64,000 nucleotides of DNA from Chitinophagales bacterium (GTDB taxonomy: Bacteria > Bacteroidota > Bacteroidia > Chitinophagales > JADIYW01), in the NCBI GenBank assembly GCA_020636535.1, contig JACJXT010000011.1, positions 992,001-1,056,000 on the forward strand, in the 5' to 3' direction. The notes under the pieces were generated by a model. That model was not told where the DNA came from. It did no database searches and saw only the letters and a list, made by a program, of their open reading frames with translations. Numbering within the stretch: the stretch's first letter is position 1; every line of letters begins with the position of its first letter. This document shows, piece after piece, positions 45,244-54,231 of the stretch. The position numbers were made by a program, and so were the translations under genes.

Positions 45244-46435
45244 TTTGTTCTTTTACCTTATTCCATATCATAATTTGATTGGAAAATATTTTTGCAAAAC
45301 CTTTTACATCTTCGCCACTCCACGCCTTGTTCATTTCGCCATAAGCTCCAAAACTGCTGTTCATTAAATCGTACTTTGATTCGATACCAATTAAGTTAAA
45401 TCGATATGGCAACAGTTCTACAATTACTTTTCCTGTAACTTGTTGTTGTGTACTGCTTAGAAACTGTTCTAAGTTACGCATTAATGGTTCGTAAAACAAA
45501 CCTTCGTGTAAATTGCTACCATATACATTGGCTAATTGGTCTTTCCAAAATAGTTGTTGCTTGGTTAGCGTATGTTTTTCTAATAAATGATGTGCTTTAA
45601 TAATGATTAAAGGAGCAGCGGCTTCAAAACCTACTCTACCTTTAATACCAATTATGGTATCGCCAACATGAATATCTCTTCCAATAGCATATTTAGAAGC
45701 TATATTATTTAATTTTGAAATTAAATCGGTAGGATGATTGAACTTTTCATCGTTTAATGCAACTGGTTCACCTTGTTCAAAATTGATTGTAATGGTAGTT
45801 GAATCTTGTTCTTGTAGTTGAGTTGGATAAGCACTTTCTGGTAGTGTTTGGTTGGAAGTCAATGTTTCTTTTCCACCAACAGAAGTTCCCCAAATACCTT
45901 GATTGATAGAATACTGAGCTTTCGCAGCATCTATATCTACACCATGATTTTTTAAATAGTCGATTTCTGCTTCTCTACTCAAACGATTATCTCTAATAGG
46001 TGTAATAATTTCAGCACTTGGATGAATGATGTTGAATACCATATCAAAACGCACTTGGTCGTTGCCTGCACCTGTACTTCCATGAGCAATAGCATCTGCA
46101 TTAATTTGTTTAGCATAGTTGGCTACAGCAATTGCTTGAAAAACTCTTTCGGCAGAAACAGATAATGGATACGAATTATTTTTTAATACATTTCCAAATA
46201 TCAAATATTTAATACAGTCATTATAATAATCTTGTACTACATTTTGAACAATATATTCTTTAACGCCTAATTGTTTAGCTCTAGTTTCGATGTTTTTAAT
46301 TTCTTCATCGGTAAAACCACCAGTATTTACAGTAATGGCATAAACATCGTAACCTTTATCTGCCGACAAATATTTAGCACAATACGAAGTATCTAATCCA
46401 CCACTATATGCTAATACTACTTTTTTATTGCTCAT
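45233..46435 (-). CDS. argG: Argininosuccinate synthase
   Basis: Joins citrulline and aspartate using ATP. The 400 residues match the family. The ATP-binding SGGLDTS (11-17) of the PP-loop, a GSTGAGNDQVRF motif (about 118-129) and GIWGTSVGG (about 180-188) are visible; the C-terminal dimerisation helix is present. Overlaps the GNAT gene upstream by 4 bp (ATGA) and argC downstream by 11 bp, so GNAT-argG-argC are co-translated. Confidence 0.95.
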   Translation of the reverse strand: MSNKKVVLAYSGGLDTSYCAKYLSADKGYDVYAITVNTGGFTDEEIKNIETRAKQLGVKEYIVQNVVQDYYNDCIKYLIFGNVLKNNSYPLSVSAERVFQAIAVANYAKQINADAIAHGSTGAGNDQVRFDMVFNIIHPSAEIITPIRDNRLSREAEIDYLKNHGVDIDAAKAQYSINQGIWGTSVGGKETLTSNQTLPESAYPTQLQEQDSTTITINFEQGEPVALNDEKFNHPTDLISKLNNIASKYAIGRDIHVGDTIIGIKGRVGFEAAAPLIIIKAHHLLEKHTLTKQQLFWKDQLANVYGSNLHEGLFYEPLMRNLEQFLSSTQQQVTGKVIVELLPYRFNLIGIESKYDLMNSSFGAYGEMNKAWSGEDVKGFAKIFSNQIMIWNKVKEQNEN

Positions 46436-47106
46436 TTCGTTTTCTTTTTATTGATTTGTTTCTTTGGTTTAAGTCCGGTTTGTTTTGCAGCTACTTTTTT
46501 AGTTACGCTTTTTTTAATTTCGTAGTTTTTCTTTTTTACATCTTTAGGATTGTACAACATTGCAGTACACAAACAATTGCTTTTGTTGGTTTTAGTCAAA
46601 ATATCATAATTGACACAACTTTTACAACCATTCCAAAAAGTATCGTCTTGTGTTAATTCAGAAAAAGTAACTGGTTTATATCCTAACTTACTATTCATTT
46701 TCATAACAGGCAAACTGGTTGTAATACCAAATATTTTAGCTTGTGGATATTTCTTAGTTGTATAATCAAAAGAAAACTGCTTGATTTTAAAAGCCAAACC
46801 TAATTTTCTGTAATCTTCTTTAACAATTAATCCAGAGTTGACGACATAGTCTTTGCCTTGCCAAGTTTCTATATAACAAAAACCAGCTAAGTCACCATCT
46901 TTCTTCCGAATAGCAATAATGGCTTTCTGCTCATCTATATTCTTTAACAAGTATGCTGCTTCTCGTTTGGCAATACCAGTACCACGCTTTTTAGCAGAGT
47001 CTTCATACAAAGCACACAACTCCTCTACATACTTGTGATGGTCGTTGTTGGCTATCAATATTTCGAAATCGTTAATAGTTTCCAAAGTTAATCTCTCTAA
47101 TAACAA
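46432..47106 (-). CDS. GNAT N-acetyltransferase with Cys cluster, first gene of the arg operon
   Basis: Up to 224 residues. The GNAT fold shows in GDLAGFCYIETW and VNSGLIVKEDYRKLGLAFKIKQ (acetyl-CoA loop, about 75-112). A C-x2-C-x13-C-x-C cluster follows at about 160-179 (GCKSC, then CLC), then a 35-residue Lys-rich tail. In this phylum a GNAT gene heads the arginine cluster and is a candidate N-acetylglutamate synthase, replacing ArgA/ArgJ; this is inference from position. The annotated TTG start at 47106 lies inside a -7 element, so the real start is more likely TTG at 47085. Overlaps argG by 4 bp. Confidence 0.75.
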   Translation of the reverse strand: MLLERLTLETINDFEILIANNDHHKYVEELCALYEDSAKKRGTGIAKREAAYLLKNIDEQKAIIAIRKKDGDLAGFCYIETWQGKDYVVNSGLIVKEDYRKLGLAFKIKQFSFDYTTKKYPQAKIFGITTSLPVMKMNSKLGYKPVTFSELTQDDTFWNGCKSCVNYDILTKTNKSNCLCTAMLYNPKDVKKKNYEIKKSVTKKVAAKQTGLKPKKQINKKKTK

Positions 47107-47111
47107 AAATA
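47104..47111 (-). promoter_or_regulatory. -7 element TATTTTTG for the arg operon
   Basis: A perfect TAnnTTTG on the minus strand that overlaps the first possible TTG codon of the GNAT frame. Supports a start further in (47085). The 332-bp gap 47107-47438 holds this, the lgt promoter and, near 47342-47360, a dispersed-repeat piece; no gene seen. Confidence 0.45.
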
Positions 47112-47414
47112 AGATTTTAGTTGAAATACTATATTATGCTATTCTTAAACTCAAATTATATCGTAAAAAAATAAGTTAATATTTTAATGTTGCTATATAA
47201 TGATTTTGACTATCTAATTAATAAGATAGATTTTAACCATTAATAGAAATTTTACTTTTTCTCGTAGAACTCACAGATTTTCGCAGAAAGAATAAGAAGA
47301 TTATATTATAAAAAATACACTTTAATATATAATAAAATATTTTGAAATAAATTCAGAATAGACCTAAATCAACCTATAAAGTTTTATTAACTTTTAAGCT
47401 TTTTAATTTATTGC

Positions 47415-47422
47415 TACCTTTG
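47415..47422 (+). promoter_or_regulatory. -7 element TACCTTTG for lgt
   Basis: Perfect TAnnTTTG, 16 bp upstream of the lgt ATG at 47439. Confidence 0.5.
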
Positions 47423-47438
47423 TTGCAAACATCGTATT

Positions 47439-48269
47439 ATGTTAAATGTAATAGCTAGTCCTTTTTATTGGAACGCCAACCCAGAAATCTTTATGTTCAC
47501 TGAAAATTTTGGACTTAGATGGTACAGTTTATTATATGGTTCTGCCTTTTTAATTGGTTATGCCATTTTAGCTTGGGAAATGAAAAAAAATAATAAACCT
47601 ATAGATTATGCAGAAGAATTGCTAATGTATATGTTTATTGCTGTAATTATTGGTGCAAGATTAGGTCATGTGTTTTTCTATGATTGGGATTATTACAGTC
47701 AACATTTATCTGAAATACCAATGATTTGGAAAGGTGGTTTGGCTAGTCATGGTGCAGCTATTACGATACCAATTGCTTTGTGGTTGTTTAAAAGAAAGCA
47801 TAGCGATGTTTCTTATTTGTGGATTTTAGATAGAGTAGCTATTCCGTTATCACTAGGTTCTGCATTTGTAAGAATAGGTAACTTCTTTAATCATGAGATT
47901 GTAGGTAAGCCAACTGGTGGAGATTTTGGCGTAGTGTTTATGCGTAATTTTGAAGAAAGTGTACATGTACCAAGATATCCAAGTCAGTTATTTGAAGCAA
48001 TATTATATATTACTATTTTTATTGTAGTACTAACTATGTATAAAAGAAGTAAATATCAACCAAGAGAAGGTAGTATTATTAGTACTATGGTGATTATGAT
48101 GTTTGTTGGACGATTTTTCTTAGAGTTCTTTAAAAGTGGTTCAACTTTATTTACTATTGGTAATTTAGAAATTATAAGAGGTCATGTATTAAGTATTCCA
48201 TTTATTATTATTGGAATTGCTATTTGGTATATTTCCAAAAAAAAAGCGACTAATACTATCAACAATTAA
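47439..48269 (+). CDS. lgt: Prolipoprotein diacylglyceryl transferase
   Basis: Inner-membrane enzyme that attaches diacylglycerol to the lipobox Cys of preprolipoproteins, the first step in lipoprotein maturation. A 276-residue protein with about seven TM segments. Family marks: IRWYSL-like GLRWYSLLYG (about 25-34), MYMFIAVIIGARLGHVFFYD (about 63-82), GGLASHGAAITI (about 103-114) and the signature VRIGNFFNHEIVGKPT (about 145-160). Several lipoprotein genes in the window depend on this activity. Followed 11 bp later by purS. Confidence 0.92.
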   Translation: MLNVIASPFYWNANPEIFMFTENFGLRWYSLLYGSAFLIGYAILAWEMKKNNKPIDYAEELLMYMFIAVIIGARLGHVFFYDWDYYSQHLSEIPMIWKGGLASHGAAITIPIALWLFKRKHSDVSYLWILDRVAIPLSLGSAFVRIGNFFNHEIVGKPTGGDFGVVFMRNFEESVHVPRYPSQLFEAILYITIFIVVLTMYKRSKYQPREGSIISTMVIMMFVGRFFLEFFKSGSTLFTIGNLEIIRGHVLSIPFIIIGIAIWYISKKKATNTINN

Positions 48270-48280
48270 AAAGAATAACC

Positions 48281-48532
48281 ATGCAATTTGAAGCACTTAT
48301 TAATATTATGCCATTAAAAGAGTTGTTAGATCCGCAAGGAAAAACGGTAGAACAAAGTTTACACAACATGAACTTTAAGATGGGAAAAGTTAGAATTGGC
48401 AAACGCATTTCATTAACTGTAGAAGCTAGTGATGTAGCAGATGCACAAAGCAAAGTTGATGAAGCATGTAAAAAGTTATTGCACAATCCTGTAATGGAAT
48501 ACTACGAGTTTGAGATTAATGCCTTAGCTTAA
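48281..48532 (+). CDS. purS: Phosphoribosylformylglycinamidine synthase subunit PurS
   Basis: An 83-residue PurS-like protein. Motifs PLKELLDPQGKTVEQSLHNM (about 11-30) and VRIGKRISLTVEASDV (about 37-52) match the small subunit that docks PurQ to PurL in the FGAR amidotransferase complex. purQ and purL are not adjacent. The gene is 11 bp after lgt and probably co-transcribed. It overlaps the convergent hypothetical gene by 9 bp. Confidence 0.85.
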   Translation: MQFEALINIMPLKELLDPQGKTVEQSLHNMNFKMGKVRIGKRISLTVEASDVADAQSKVDEACKKLLHNPVMEYYEFEINALA

Positions 48533-48763
48533 GTTTTTATTTTGCTTTTCATTGCCATGTTTAAAATGACCTGTTATTTTTGCTAGGAATAGTTGCAATG
48601 AATAATCATTATTTTCGTTGATTTTTGCATTTAATTTAAGATAATCTTTGCCTACAACAATTTTTATCATCTTATTATTAAAAAAGATTTGAGCTTTATT
48701 GTCTTTTAAAAGTTTATAAGTAAAAGGTTGTTCTTCTTTTAAGATATCTCTTTTATCTTCCAT
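48524..48763 (-). CDS. Hypothetical protein, 79 residues
   Basis: A small soluble protein, Lys- and Asn-rich, with no signal peptide and no recognised domain (FTYKLLKDNKAQIFFNN, then KIVVGKDYLKL and KITGHFKHG). It sits 4 bp after the stop of the next upstream gene on the same strand and forms the end of a three-gene minus-strand run. Called as a gene because of this tight spacing and lack of a better frame; moderately sure. Confidence 0.55.
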   Translation of the reverse strand: MEDKRDILKEEQPFTYKLLKDNKAQIFFNNKMIKIVVGKDYLKLNAKINENNDYSLQLFLAKITGHFKHGNEKQNKNLS

Positions 48764-48767
48764 TTAT

Positions 48768-49430
48768 TTACAATTTGTCTACACCAACATATACAATTAA
48801 TGGAATTGGTATGGTTTTGTATAAAGCTTCTTTGTATGGTAGTTGCTTAAGCAAGTCTTCTTTTAAGTTTTCTGGTTGATAGTTTAAATTCAAATCGGTT
48901 ACTTTTTCTATACCAATTTGTTTGATATAGTATCCTATACTTCGTAATTTTTCATCTAAGCAATCATAGATTTTACCATCTAGCATTTTTTGTGCAATTA
49001 AGCTATAGTCTAAAGCAACAAACTGACTGTTTTTACTCTTTTGTAATTTTTTATACTTAGCAAAATAATTTTGCCAACTGGTATCATTAGCAAAGTAATT
49101 TATTTGTTTTGTTAATACATCTTTATATACTAACGGATTGCCAACATTCATATTGTATAAATCTACTTTTATATGTTGTTCTGCTATATGATAAAAACTA
49201 TCTAAATATTTTACTTCGTTACACAATGTATTTTTTGGAATACTATCTAAATTAAACGACATTATTTTTAGGTTGATAAAAGTATCGTTTTTGCCTTTAT
49301 TGAAATAGTAAAAATAATCGGTATTGTCTATCGTTTGGAAAATATCAAAATTATAAGTGCCTTGTTTAATTTCTTGTGCATTTACTTTTGATACCAATAA
49401 CAATATAAGTATATAAAATATTTTTTTCAT
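48768..49430 (-). CDS. Hypothetical secreted protein, 220 residues
   Basis: Signal peptide (residues 3-18, cleavage likely after VNAQ), then a Lys/Asn/Tyr-rich domain with two Cys (LCNEV, YDCLDE) and no recognised family. Located 9 bp after the asparagine-synthetase-B-like gene and 4 bp before the 79-residue gene, so all three form a transcription unit. Function unknown. Confidence 0.65.
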   Translation of the reverse strand: MKKIFYILILLLVSKVNAQEIKQGTYNFDIFQTIDNTDYFYYFNKGKNDTFINLKIMSFNLDSIPKNTLCNEVKYLDSFYHIAEQHIKVDLYNMNVGNPLVYKDVLTKQINYFANDTSWQNYFAKYKKLQKSKNSQFVALDYSLIAQKMLDGKIYDCLDEKLRSIGYYIKQIGIEKVTDLNLNYQPENLKEDLLKQLPYKEALYKTIPIPLIVYVGVDKL

Positions 49431-49439
49431 AAATAAAAA

Positions 49440-50693
49440 TTATGTTTTTTGTTTCTTCTTTTTAGCTGCTGGAAATAATATATTATTTAAAATCAATCGA
49501 TAACCTGGTGAGTTTGGATGTAAATTTAAGTCAGTTGGTGGATCACCTACTCTATGTTGATAATCTTCTGGATCATGACCACCATAAAAAGTCCAAGTTC
49601 CATTACCAAAAGTTCCATGTATATATTTGGCTTCTTGTTTGCTTCTATTCTCTCCCATTATCAGTACATCTTTTTTGATAATATTATCATTAAAAGCAGT
49701 GGTTTGCCCCATAAAACCTTTAATTACTCTTTCGTGATTTTGTGTGAGCATAGCAGGCACTTGATCCCATTTTGCAGAAAAATCAAACAAACTAAAATAG
49801 TCTGAACTTTGGTCTCTTCCACTTGGATTTATATCTATGTTTGAATATTCATATTCCCAAGGATTATTACTCAATTTAAAGTTTTCAAACGCAAAACAGT
49901 TATCGTAATTTAATTTAGCTTGTGCATTTGGATCTGCACCATCTCCATCAAACATTTGAGCACAGATATCAACGCCAGCAGCAGATAAAGCAATGTCGTA
50001 AGAATCTGTAGCACTACACATAGCAAACATAAATCCTCCACCCATTACAAAGTCTCTAATTTTTTGAGCTACGGCTAATTTTTCTTGTGATACTTTCATA
50101 AATCCCAAGTTCTTAGCTCTTGTTTCGTACTCGTTCACCTGATTGATATACCAATCTGCATTTTTATAAGCACTCCAAAATTTTCCGTACTGACCTGTAA
50201 AGTCTTCATGATGTAAGTGTAGCCAATCGTACATTGGTAATTTGCCTTCTATAATTTCTTCATCGTAAATAACCTCGTAAGGAATTTCTGCATAAGTTAA
50301 AGCAAGTGTAACAGCATCGTCCCAAGGACTTTTTGTTTTTGGTGAGTAGACTGCTACTTTAGGTGGTTTTTCTAGTCGCACTGCATCCATATTGACTTCT
50401 GGTTCTGCTATTTCTGCCAAAATTGAAGACATCGTAGCATCTGGAATAACTTGATATTTGACATCTCTAATTAAACATTCTTTTTCAAACAAAGCATTAT
50501 ACGACATAGCAAAGCTACCACCTTTGTAATTGAGTAACCAATCTAAGCTTACGCCTTTTTCTAATACCCAATAAGCAATACCATATGCTTTTAAGTGATT
50601 GGTTTGCGTCTCATCCATTGGAATGAGTATAAACGAAGCATAACTTTTTAGTGTTATGGACAGAATTAATATGACAAAACCGAGTTTTTTCAT
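49440..50693 (-). CDS. Bacteroidota 'asparagine synthetase B'-like secreted protein
   Basis: A 417-residue protein with signal peptide (residues 3-19). It resembles a Bacteroidota family that databases call asparagine synthetase B, on the basis of MDETQTNHLKAYGIAYW at the start; but there is no PP-loop synthetase domain. The middle (PPKVAVYSPKTKSPWDDAV, YDWLHLHHEDFTGQYGKF, FVMGGGFMFAMCSATDS) looks like a class I glutamine-amidotransferase or ThuA-like fold with Cys in FAMCSA. The activity is unknown and the asnB label is probably wrong. First gene of a three-gene minus-strand run. Confidence 0.7.
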   Translation of the reverse strand: MKKLGFVILILSITLKSYASFILIPMDETQTNHLKAYGIAYWVLEKGVSLDWLLNYKGGSFAMSYNALFEKECLIRDVKYQVIPDATMSSILAEIAEPEVNMDAVRLEKPPKVAVYSPKTKSPWDDAVTLALTYAEIPYEVIYDEEIIEGKLPMYDWLHLHHEDFTGQYGKFWSAYKNADWYINQVNEYETRAKNLGFMKVSQEKLAVAQKIRDFVMGGGFMFAMCSATDSYDIALSAAGVDICAQMFDGDGADPNAQAKLNYDNCFAFENFKLSNNPWEYEYSNIDINPSGRDQSSDYFSLFDFSAKWDQVPAMLTQNHERVIKGFMGQTTAFNDNIIKKDVLIMGENRSKQEAKYIHGTFGNGTWTFYGGHDPEDYQHRVGDPPTDLNLHPNSPGYRLILNNILFPAAKKKKQKT

Positions 50694-50869
50694 TTGATGC
50701 TACTAAAATACTACAAAAAGAGTTCCAAAAATGGTTAAGAAGTGTTTTTTTTGTTTACCGTTTATAATATTTAAGTACATATAACTATTTATTTCATCGT
50801 CTAGCACATATAATATATTACTTTGATAAAAACTAAAAAAATATAATCTTTGCAACAAAAATATTAAGC

Positions 50870-51319
50870 ATGAAAAGCATCTATGAACAACAAACTACCG
50901 ATGATTTACTCAACAGAATTAATCAATTAAATAATACAAGTCAAGCTAGTTGGGGAAAAATGAATGCAGCACAAATGCTAGCACATTGTAATGCTACTTA
51001 TAAAGTACTTAACGACAATTATCCAAAACCTAATGCCATTAAAAAATTATTTCTAAAATTATTTGTAAAAAATATTGTGGTAAGTGATAAACCATATAAG
51101 AAAAATTCGCCAACATCTCCAGACTTTATAATTAGCGATGAAAGAGAATTTGAAAAAGAAAAAACTAACTTAATTCAAAATATCATTACTACACAAAAAT
51201 TAGGTACTAGTTATTTTGAAGGAAAAGCATCTCCAGGTTTTGGTGTACTTACTGCTAAAGAATGGAGTAATTTATTTTATAAACACTTAGACCATCACTT
51301 AGCACAGTTTGGCGTATAA
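50870..51319 (+). CDS. DUF1569 (DinB-like) protein
   Basis: A 149-residue four-helix-bundle protein of the DUF1569 family. LLNRINQLNNTSQASWGKMNAAQMLAHCNATY (about 15-45) has the conserved Trp-Gly-Lys-Met and the first metal-ligand-type His; further His lie in KHLDHHLAQF at the C terminus. DinB-like proteins often bind a metal through three His and act as thiol-dependent transferases; a function here is not known. Single gene with a near-consensus TAnnnTTTG 17 bp upstream of the start. Confidence 0.8.
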   Translation: MKSIYEQQTTDDLLNRINQLNNTSQASWGKMNAAQMLAHCNATYKVLNDNYPKPNAIKKLFLKLFVKNIVVSDKPYKKNSPTSPDFIISDEREFEKEKTNLIQNIITTQKLGTSYFEGKASPGFGVLTAKEWSNLFYKHLDHHLAQFGV

Positions 51320-51368
51320 GCACTTGATTTTTTAAATATTATCTTATATCTTTAAATAAACAAGCCAT

Positions 51369-52256
51369 TTGTTTAAGAACAAGATATTAGAAAAAATAAA
51401 ACAATTAGATCCAGCAAATGATCACTGGCAAATAGTTCGTTTGTCTGCAATGTATGAGTTTCCTTGGGATTTTAATCGTGCCTTAGAATTAGCATTATAC
51501 AAAACTTATGCAGTTCCTAGCATTAGCAAAATTTTGTTTGGCACAAAGCAACTCAACAAGCATTCACAAAAAAGATATGACGACACAGACTTACTTATTA
51601 GTGAAATTATAGAAAATGGTTTACAGTCTGAAAGAGGAAAACAAGCACTACAAAGAATGAATTGGATTCATAGTCATTACAACATTACCAACGAAGATTA
51701 TTTATTTGTTTTATCTACATTTATTTTTGATTCTGGAAGATGGATTGACAAATATGCTTATAGAAAGTTAACTAAAAATGAACGCATTGCTGGCTTTAAA
51801 GTGTGGAAAGAAATTGGAGAAGCCATGAACATAAAAAATATTCCAGAAACTATTGATGCTTTTGAAGCATTTAACAAACAATATGAAAAAGAGAAATTTG
51901 TTTATAGTGAAAACAATAAAAAAGTAGCACTCGCAACAGAAAACTTAATGCTCAGTTGGTTTTTACCAAAGTTTATGTTTGAGATAGCACGACCTTTTTT
52001 ACATGCAGTAATGGACAAACAATTACTACAAGCATTTGGCTTAGACGAACCTAATTTTTTAATTCAGTTTTTAGTTCGTCAGACATTAAGAACAAGAAGT
52101 AAAATTGCGAGTATATTACCTAATCAAAAAGGCGTACATCGTACACAAGAAAAACACAGACATTATAAAAACACATATCAATTAAAAGATTTAGGACCAA
52201 ACAAACTTAAAAGTCAATGTCCATATCATGCAGTAATACAGGCGATAAAAACCTAG
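51369..52256 (+). CDS. MpaB-type oxygenase family protein (DUF2236)
   Basis: A 295-residue protein resembling the MpaB/Latex clearing protein (DUF2236) family of b-type haem oxygenases. Family-like segments: RLSAMYEFPWDFNRALELAL (about 20-39), ALQRMNWIHSHYNITNEDYLFVLSTF (His-x-His near 99-101), RKLTKNERIAGFKVWKEIGEAMNI and PRMMR-position helix near 225-245. Starts at TTG 51369; no ATG precedes the conserved region. Ends with a TAG whose CTAG overlaps the stop of the convergent sua5 gene. Substrate unknown. Confidence 0.75.
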   Translation: MFKNKILEKIKQLDPANDHWQIVRLSAMYEFPWDFNRALELALYKTYAVPSISKILFGTKQLNKHSQKRYDDTDLLISEIIENGLQSERGKQALQRMNWIHSHYNITNEDYLFVLSTFIFDSGRWIDKYAYRKLTKNERIAGFKVWKEIGEAMNIKNIPETIDAFEAFNKQYEKEKFVYSENNKKVALATENLMLSWFLPKFMFEIARPFLHAVMDKQLLQAFGLDEPNFLIQFLVRQTLRTRSKIASILPNQKGVHRTQEKHRHYKNTYQLKDLGPNKLKSQCPYHAVIQAIKT

Positions 52257-53206
52257 TATTTAGCTCTGGTAATTCTGTCATTAATTGCTTTTCCTAAATC
52301 AATATTTGGAACAAAATCAGTTATAATAACATCTATCGCTGCTTGGTCTAATTGTCGCATATAAGTAAATAAATTACAAGCAGCTTCGGTTAAATCTGAA
52401 TTAGTTGATAAATTTAAATTCAATTCTATATTTTTATAATCAATATTTCCAAAACTCAATACACCAATTTTTTTATGTTGATTTTTTTCTATCAACTCAG
52501 CAATATTGCCAACTAAAAAAGGTTTTTTAGGTGCATAGTGTTGTAGCAATTGTCCTGGTGCTTTTGGATTAGATGCATGATTAATATTCAGTGCTATTTT
52601 TCCTACTACTTTTTCTATCGCTTCTATACTAATTCCACCAAGTCGATGGATTACAATTTCATCATTATCATCAATGCCAACAATAGTCGATTCTATACCA
52701 ATAGTACTTTGTCCACCATCTAAAATATAATCAATTTTACGACCTAATTGTTCATTAACATGTTCTGGTGTAGTAGGTGAAATGTAACCAAACGGATTAG
52801 CACTTGGTGCTGCTAAAGGAAAATCTAATTGTTCTAGCAAAGCAATAGTTGTAGGATGAGCAGGAATTCTTAGTCCAACAGTATCTAAGCCAGAAGTAAC
52901 AATATTTGGAATAATTTCTTTTTTAGGCAATAAATAAGTAATTGGTCCTGGAGAAAAGTGTTCTATTAATGCTTGAATTTTTTCAGGAATATTTAAACTA
53001 TATTTTTTTATCGTATCTAAAGAAGTAACATGAACAATTAAAGGATCAAAACTTGGTCGTTCTTTTATCGCAAAAATACTAGCAACAGCTTGTTCATCTA
53101 AAGCATTCGCAGCCAAGCCATAAACAGTTTCGGTAGGAATGGCAACAACTTTACCTTGTTCTAAAATTTGTTTGGCTAAAGCAATATCTTTTCCAATATC
53201 AGCCAT
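52253..53206 (-). CDS. sua5: L-threonylcarbamoyladenylate synthase (Sua5 type)
   Basis: Makes threonylcarbamoyl-AMP from Thr, bicarbonate and ATP for the t6A37 modification of tRNA. The 317 residues have the YrdC core (about 8-200: KVVAIPTETVYGLAANA, FDPLIVHV, PLAAPSANPFGYISPT and IGIESTIVG) and a C-terminal Sua5 domain (about 220-317, linked by PGQLLQHYAPKKP), so it is the two-domain Sua5 rather than the short TsaC. Start codon directly follows the stop of the PDZ gene (no gap), so both are co-translated. Confidence 0.92.
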   Translation of the reverse strand: MADIGKDIALAKQILEQGKVVAIPTETVYGLAANALDEQAVASIFAIKERPSFDPLIVHVTSLDTIKKYSLNIPEKIQALIEHFSPGPITYLLPKKEIIPNIVTSGLDTVGLRIPAHPTTIALLEQLDFPLAAPSANPFGYISPTTPEHVNEQLGRKIDYILDGGQSTIGIESTIVGIDDNDEIVIHRLGGISIEAIEKVVGKIALNINHASNPKAPGQLLQHYAPKKPFLVGNIAELIEKNQHKKIGVLSFGNIDYKNIELNLNLSTNSDLTEAACNLFTYMRQLDQAAIDVIITDFVPNIDLGKAINDRITRAKY

Positions 53207-54133
53207 TTATTGCAAAATAATTTTCTTGCTTCTCACCTGTTGTCCTTGTCTTACTTGTATTAAATAAGTACCTTTTGCTAAATCAGTTTTATCGTATGAT
53301 TTGATATAGCTTCCATTGTAATTACCTAGATATTCTTCAAATATAATTTTTCCAGTTATATCAAACATATAAACAGTAATAGGTAGTGTTGTAGCACTTT
53401 GTATATTTAAAGTAAATAAACCACTACTTGGATTTGGACTTATACTAAATGTGTTTAGCAATAATTCGTCTACTTTATTTGTTTCTTCAATTGGCGTTTT
53501 CTCTTTTATATTTTTAATATAAGTAATGTTATTTATTTTTACATTTCTTCTAGCTTGGTCTTCTTTAATTCTAGTAATTGCATGCATTTTATCATCTAAA
53601 TCTAAATAGCATTGTGGTAATTCGTCGCTATGATAATCTTCATCTACCAACCAAGTATCTATATTACAATTATTTTCTTGTTTTGAAATGGAAACAGGTG
53701 CATTATTATCATCTACTACTACTACCGTATTATCATCATGAAAAAACCAGTTCTCTTGATTGTTAATAATTTTTCTCTGAATATCATAAGTTTTAGTCAT
53801 TGCTTTATAACCTAAATGCATACTCGTGTTATAAGTTACACCATCTCGTATGTAAGCAATTTTTACTTTGTCGCCCCAAGCATATTTTTTTAGTGTAGCA
53901 ATTAATTCATCTTTAGAATTAATCGTAGCATTATTCAACTCAACAATAATATCATTTTCTTTTAAGTCAGAATGCTTAGCAGCACCATCATCAAAAATAT
54001 TTTTTATTAAAGCACCTTGCAGGTTATTAGCATCATAATTAGTAACCATAACACCTAAATAACCTTGGTCTTTACCAAACGATACTATGGTACTTAATAT
54101 AAAAAGCAGAACTATTGTAAATTTCAATTTCAT
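53207..54133 (-). CDS. PDZ-domain protein with type A T9SS sorting domain
   Basis: A 308-residue secreted protein: signal peptide (4-20), PDZ domain (about 22-105; GYLGVMVTNY, LKENDIIVELNNATI), a linker with His/Asp-rich patch and a type A sorting domain (about 230-308; NTFSISPNPSSGLFTLNIQS, then KGTYLIQVRQG) for T9SS export. No protease domain is joined to the PDZ. Upstream of sua5 with zero spacing, an odd pairing of a surface protein with a tRNA-modification enzyme. Confidence 0.82.
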   Translation of the reverse strand: MKLKFTIVLLFILSTIVSFGKDQGYLGVMVTNYDANNLQGALIKNIFDDGAAKHSDLKENDIIVELNNATINSKDELIATLKKYAWGDKVKIAYIRDGVTYNTSMHLGYKAMTKTYDIQRKIINNQENWFFHDDNTVVVVDDNNAPVSISKQENNCNIDTWLVDEDYHSDELPQCYLDLDDKMHAITRIKEDQARRNVKINNITYIKNIKEKTPIEETNKVDELLLNTFSISPNPSSGLFTLNIQSATTLPITVYMFDITGKIIFEEYLGNYNGSYIKSYDKTDLAKGTYLIQVRQGQQVRSKKIILQ

Positions 54134-54152
54134 ATTTTTTCTTTATCTAGTA

Positions 54153-54160
54153 CAAAAATA
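54153..54160 (-). promoter_or_regulatory. -7 element TATTTTTG for the PDZ-sua5 pair
   Basis: A perfect TAnnTTTG on the minus strand, 19 bp upstream of the ATG at 54133. Confidence 0.45.
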
Positions 54161-54231
54161 GTGCAAAAAAAATAAATCGCACTTTTTAATGGCACAGTCT
54201 TTGTATTATTGCAACATAAAAAAGAATAATA

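Noticed and set aside
49440..50693. Naming the gene asnB
   Set aside because: No asparagine synthetase PP-loop domain; the protein is exported and resembles an amidotransferase-like fold only.
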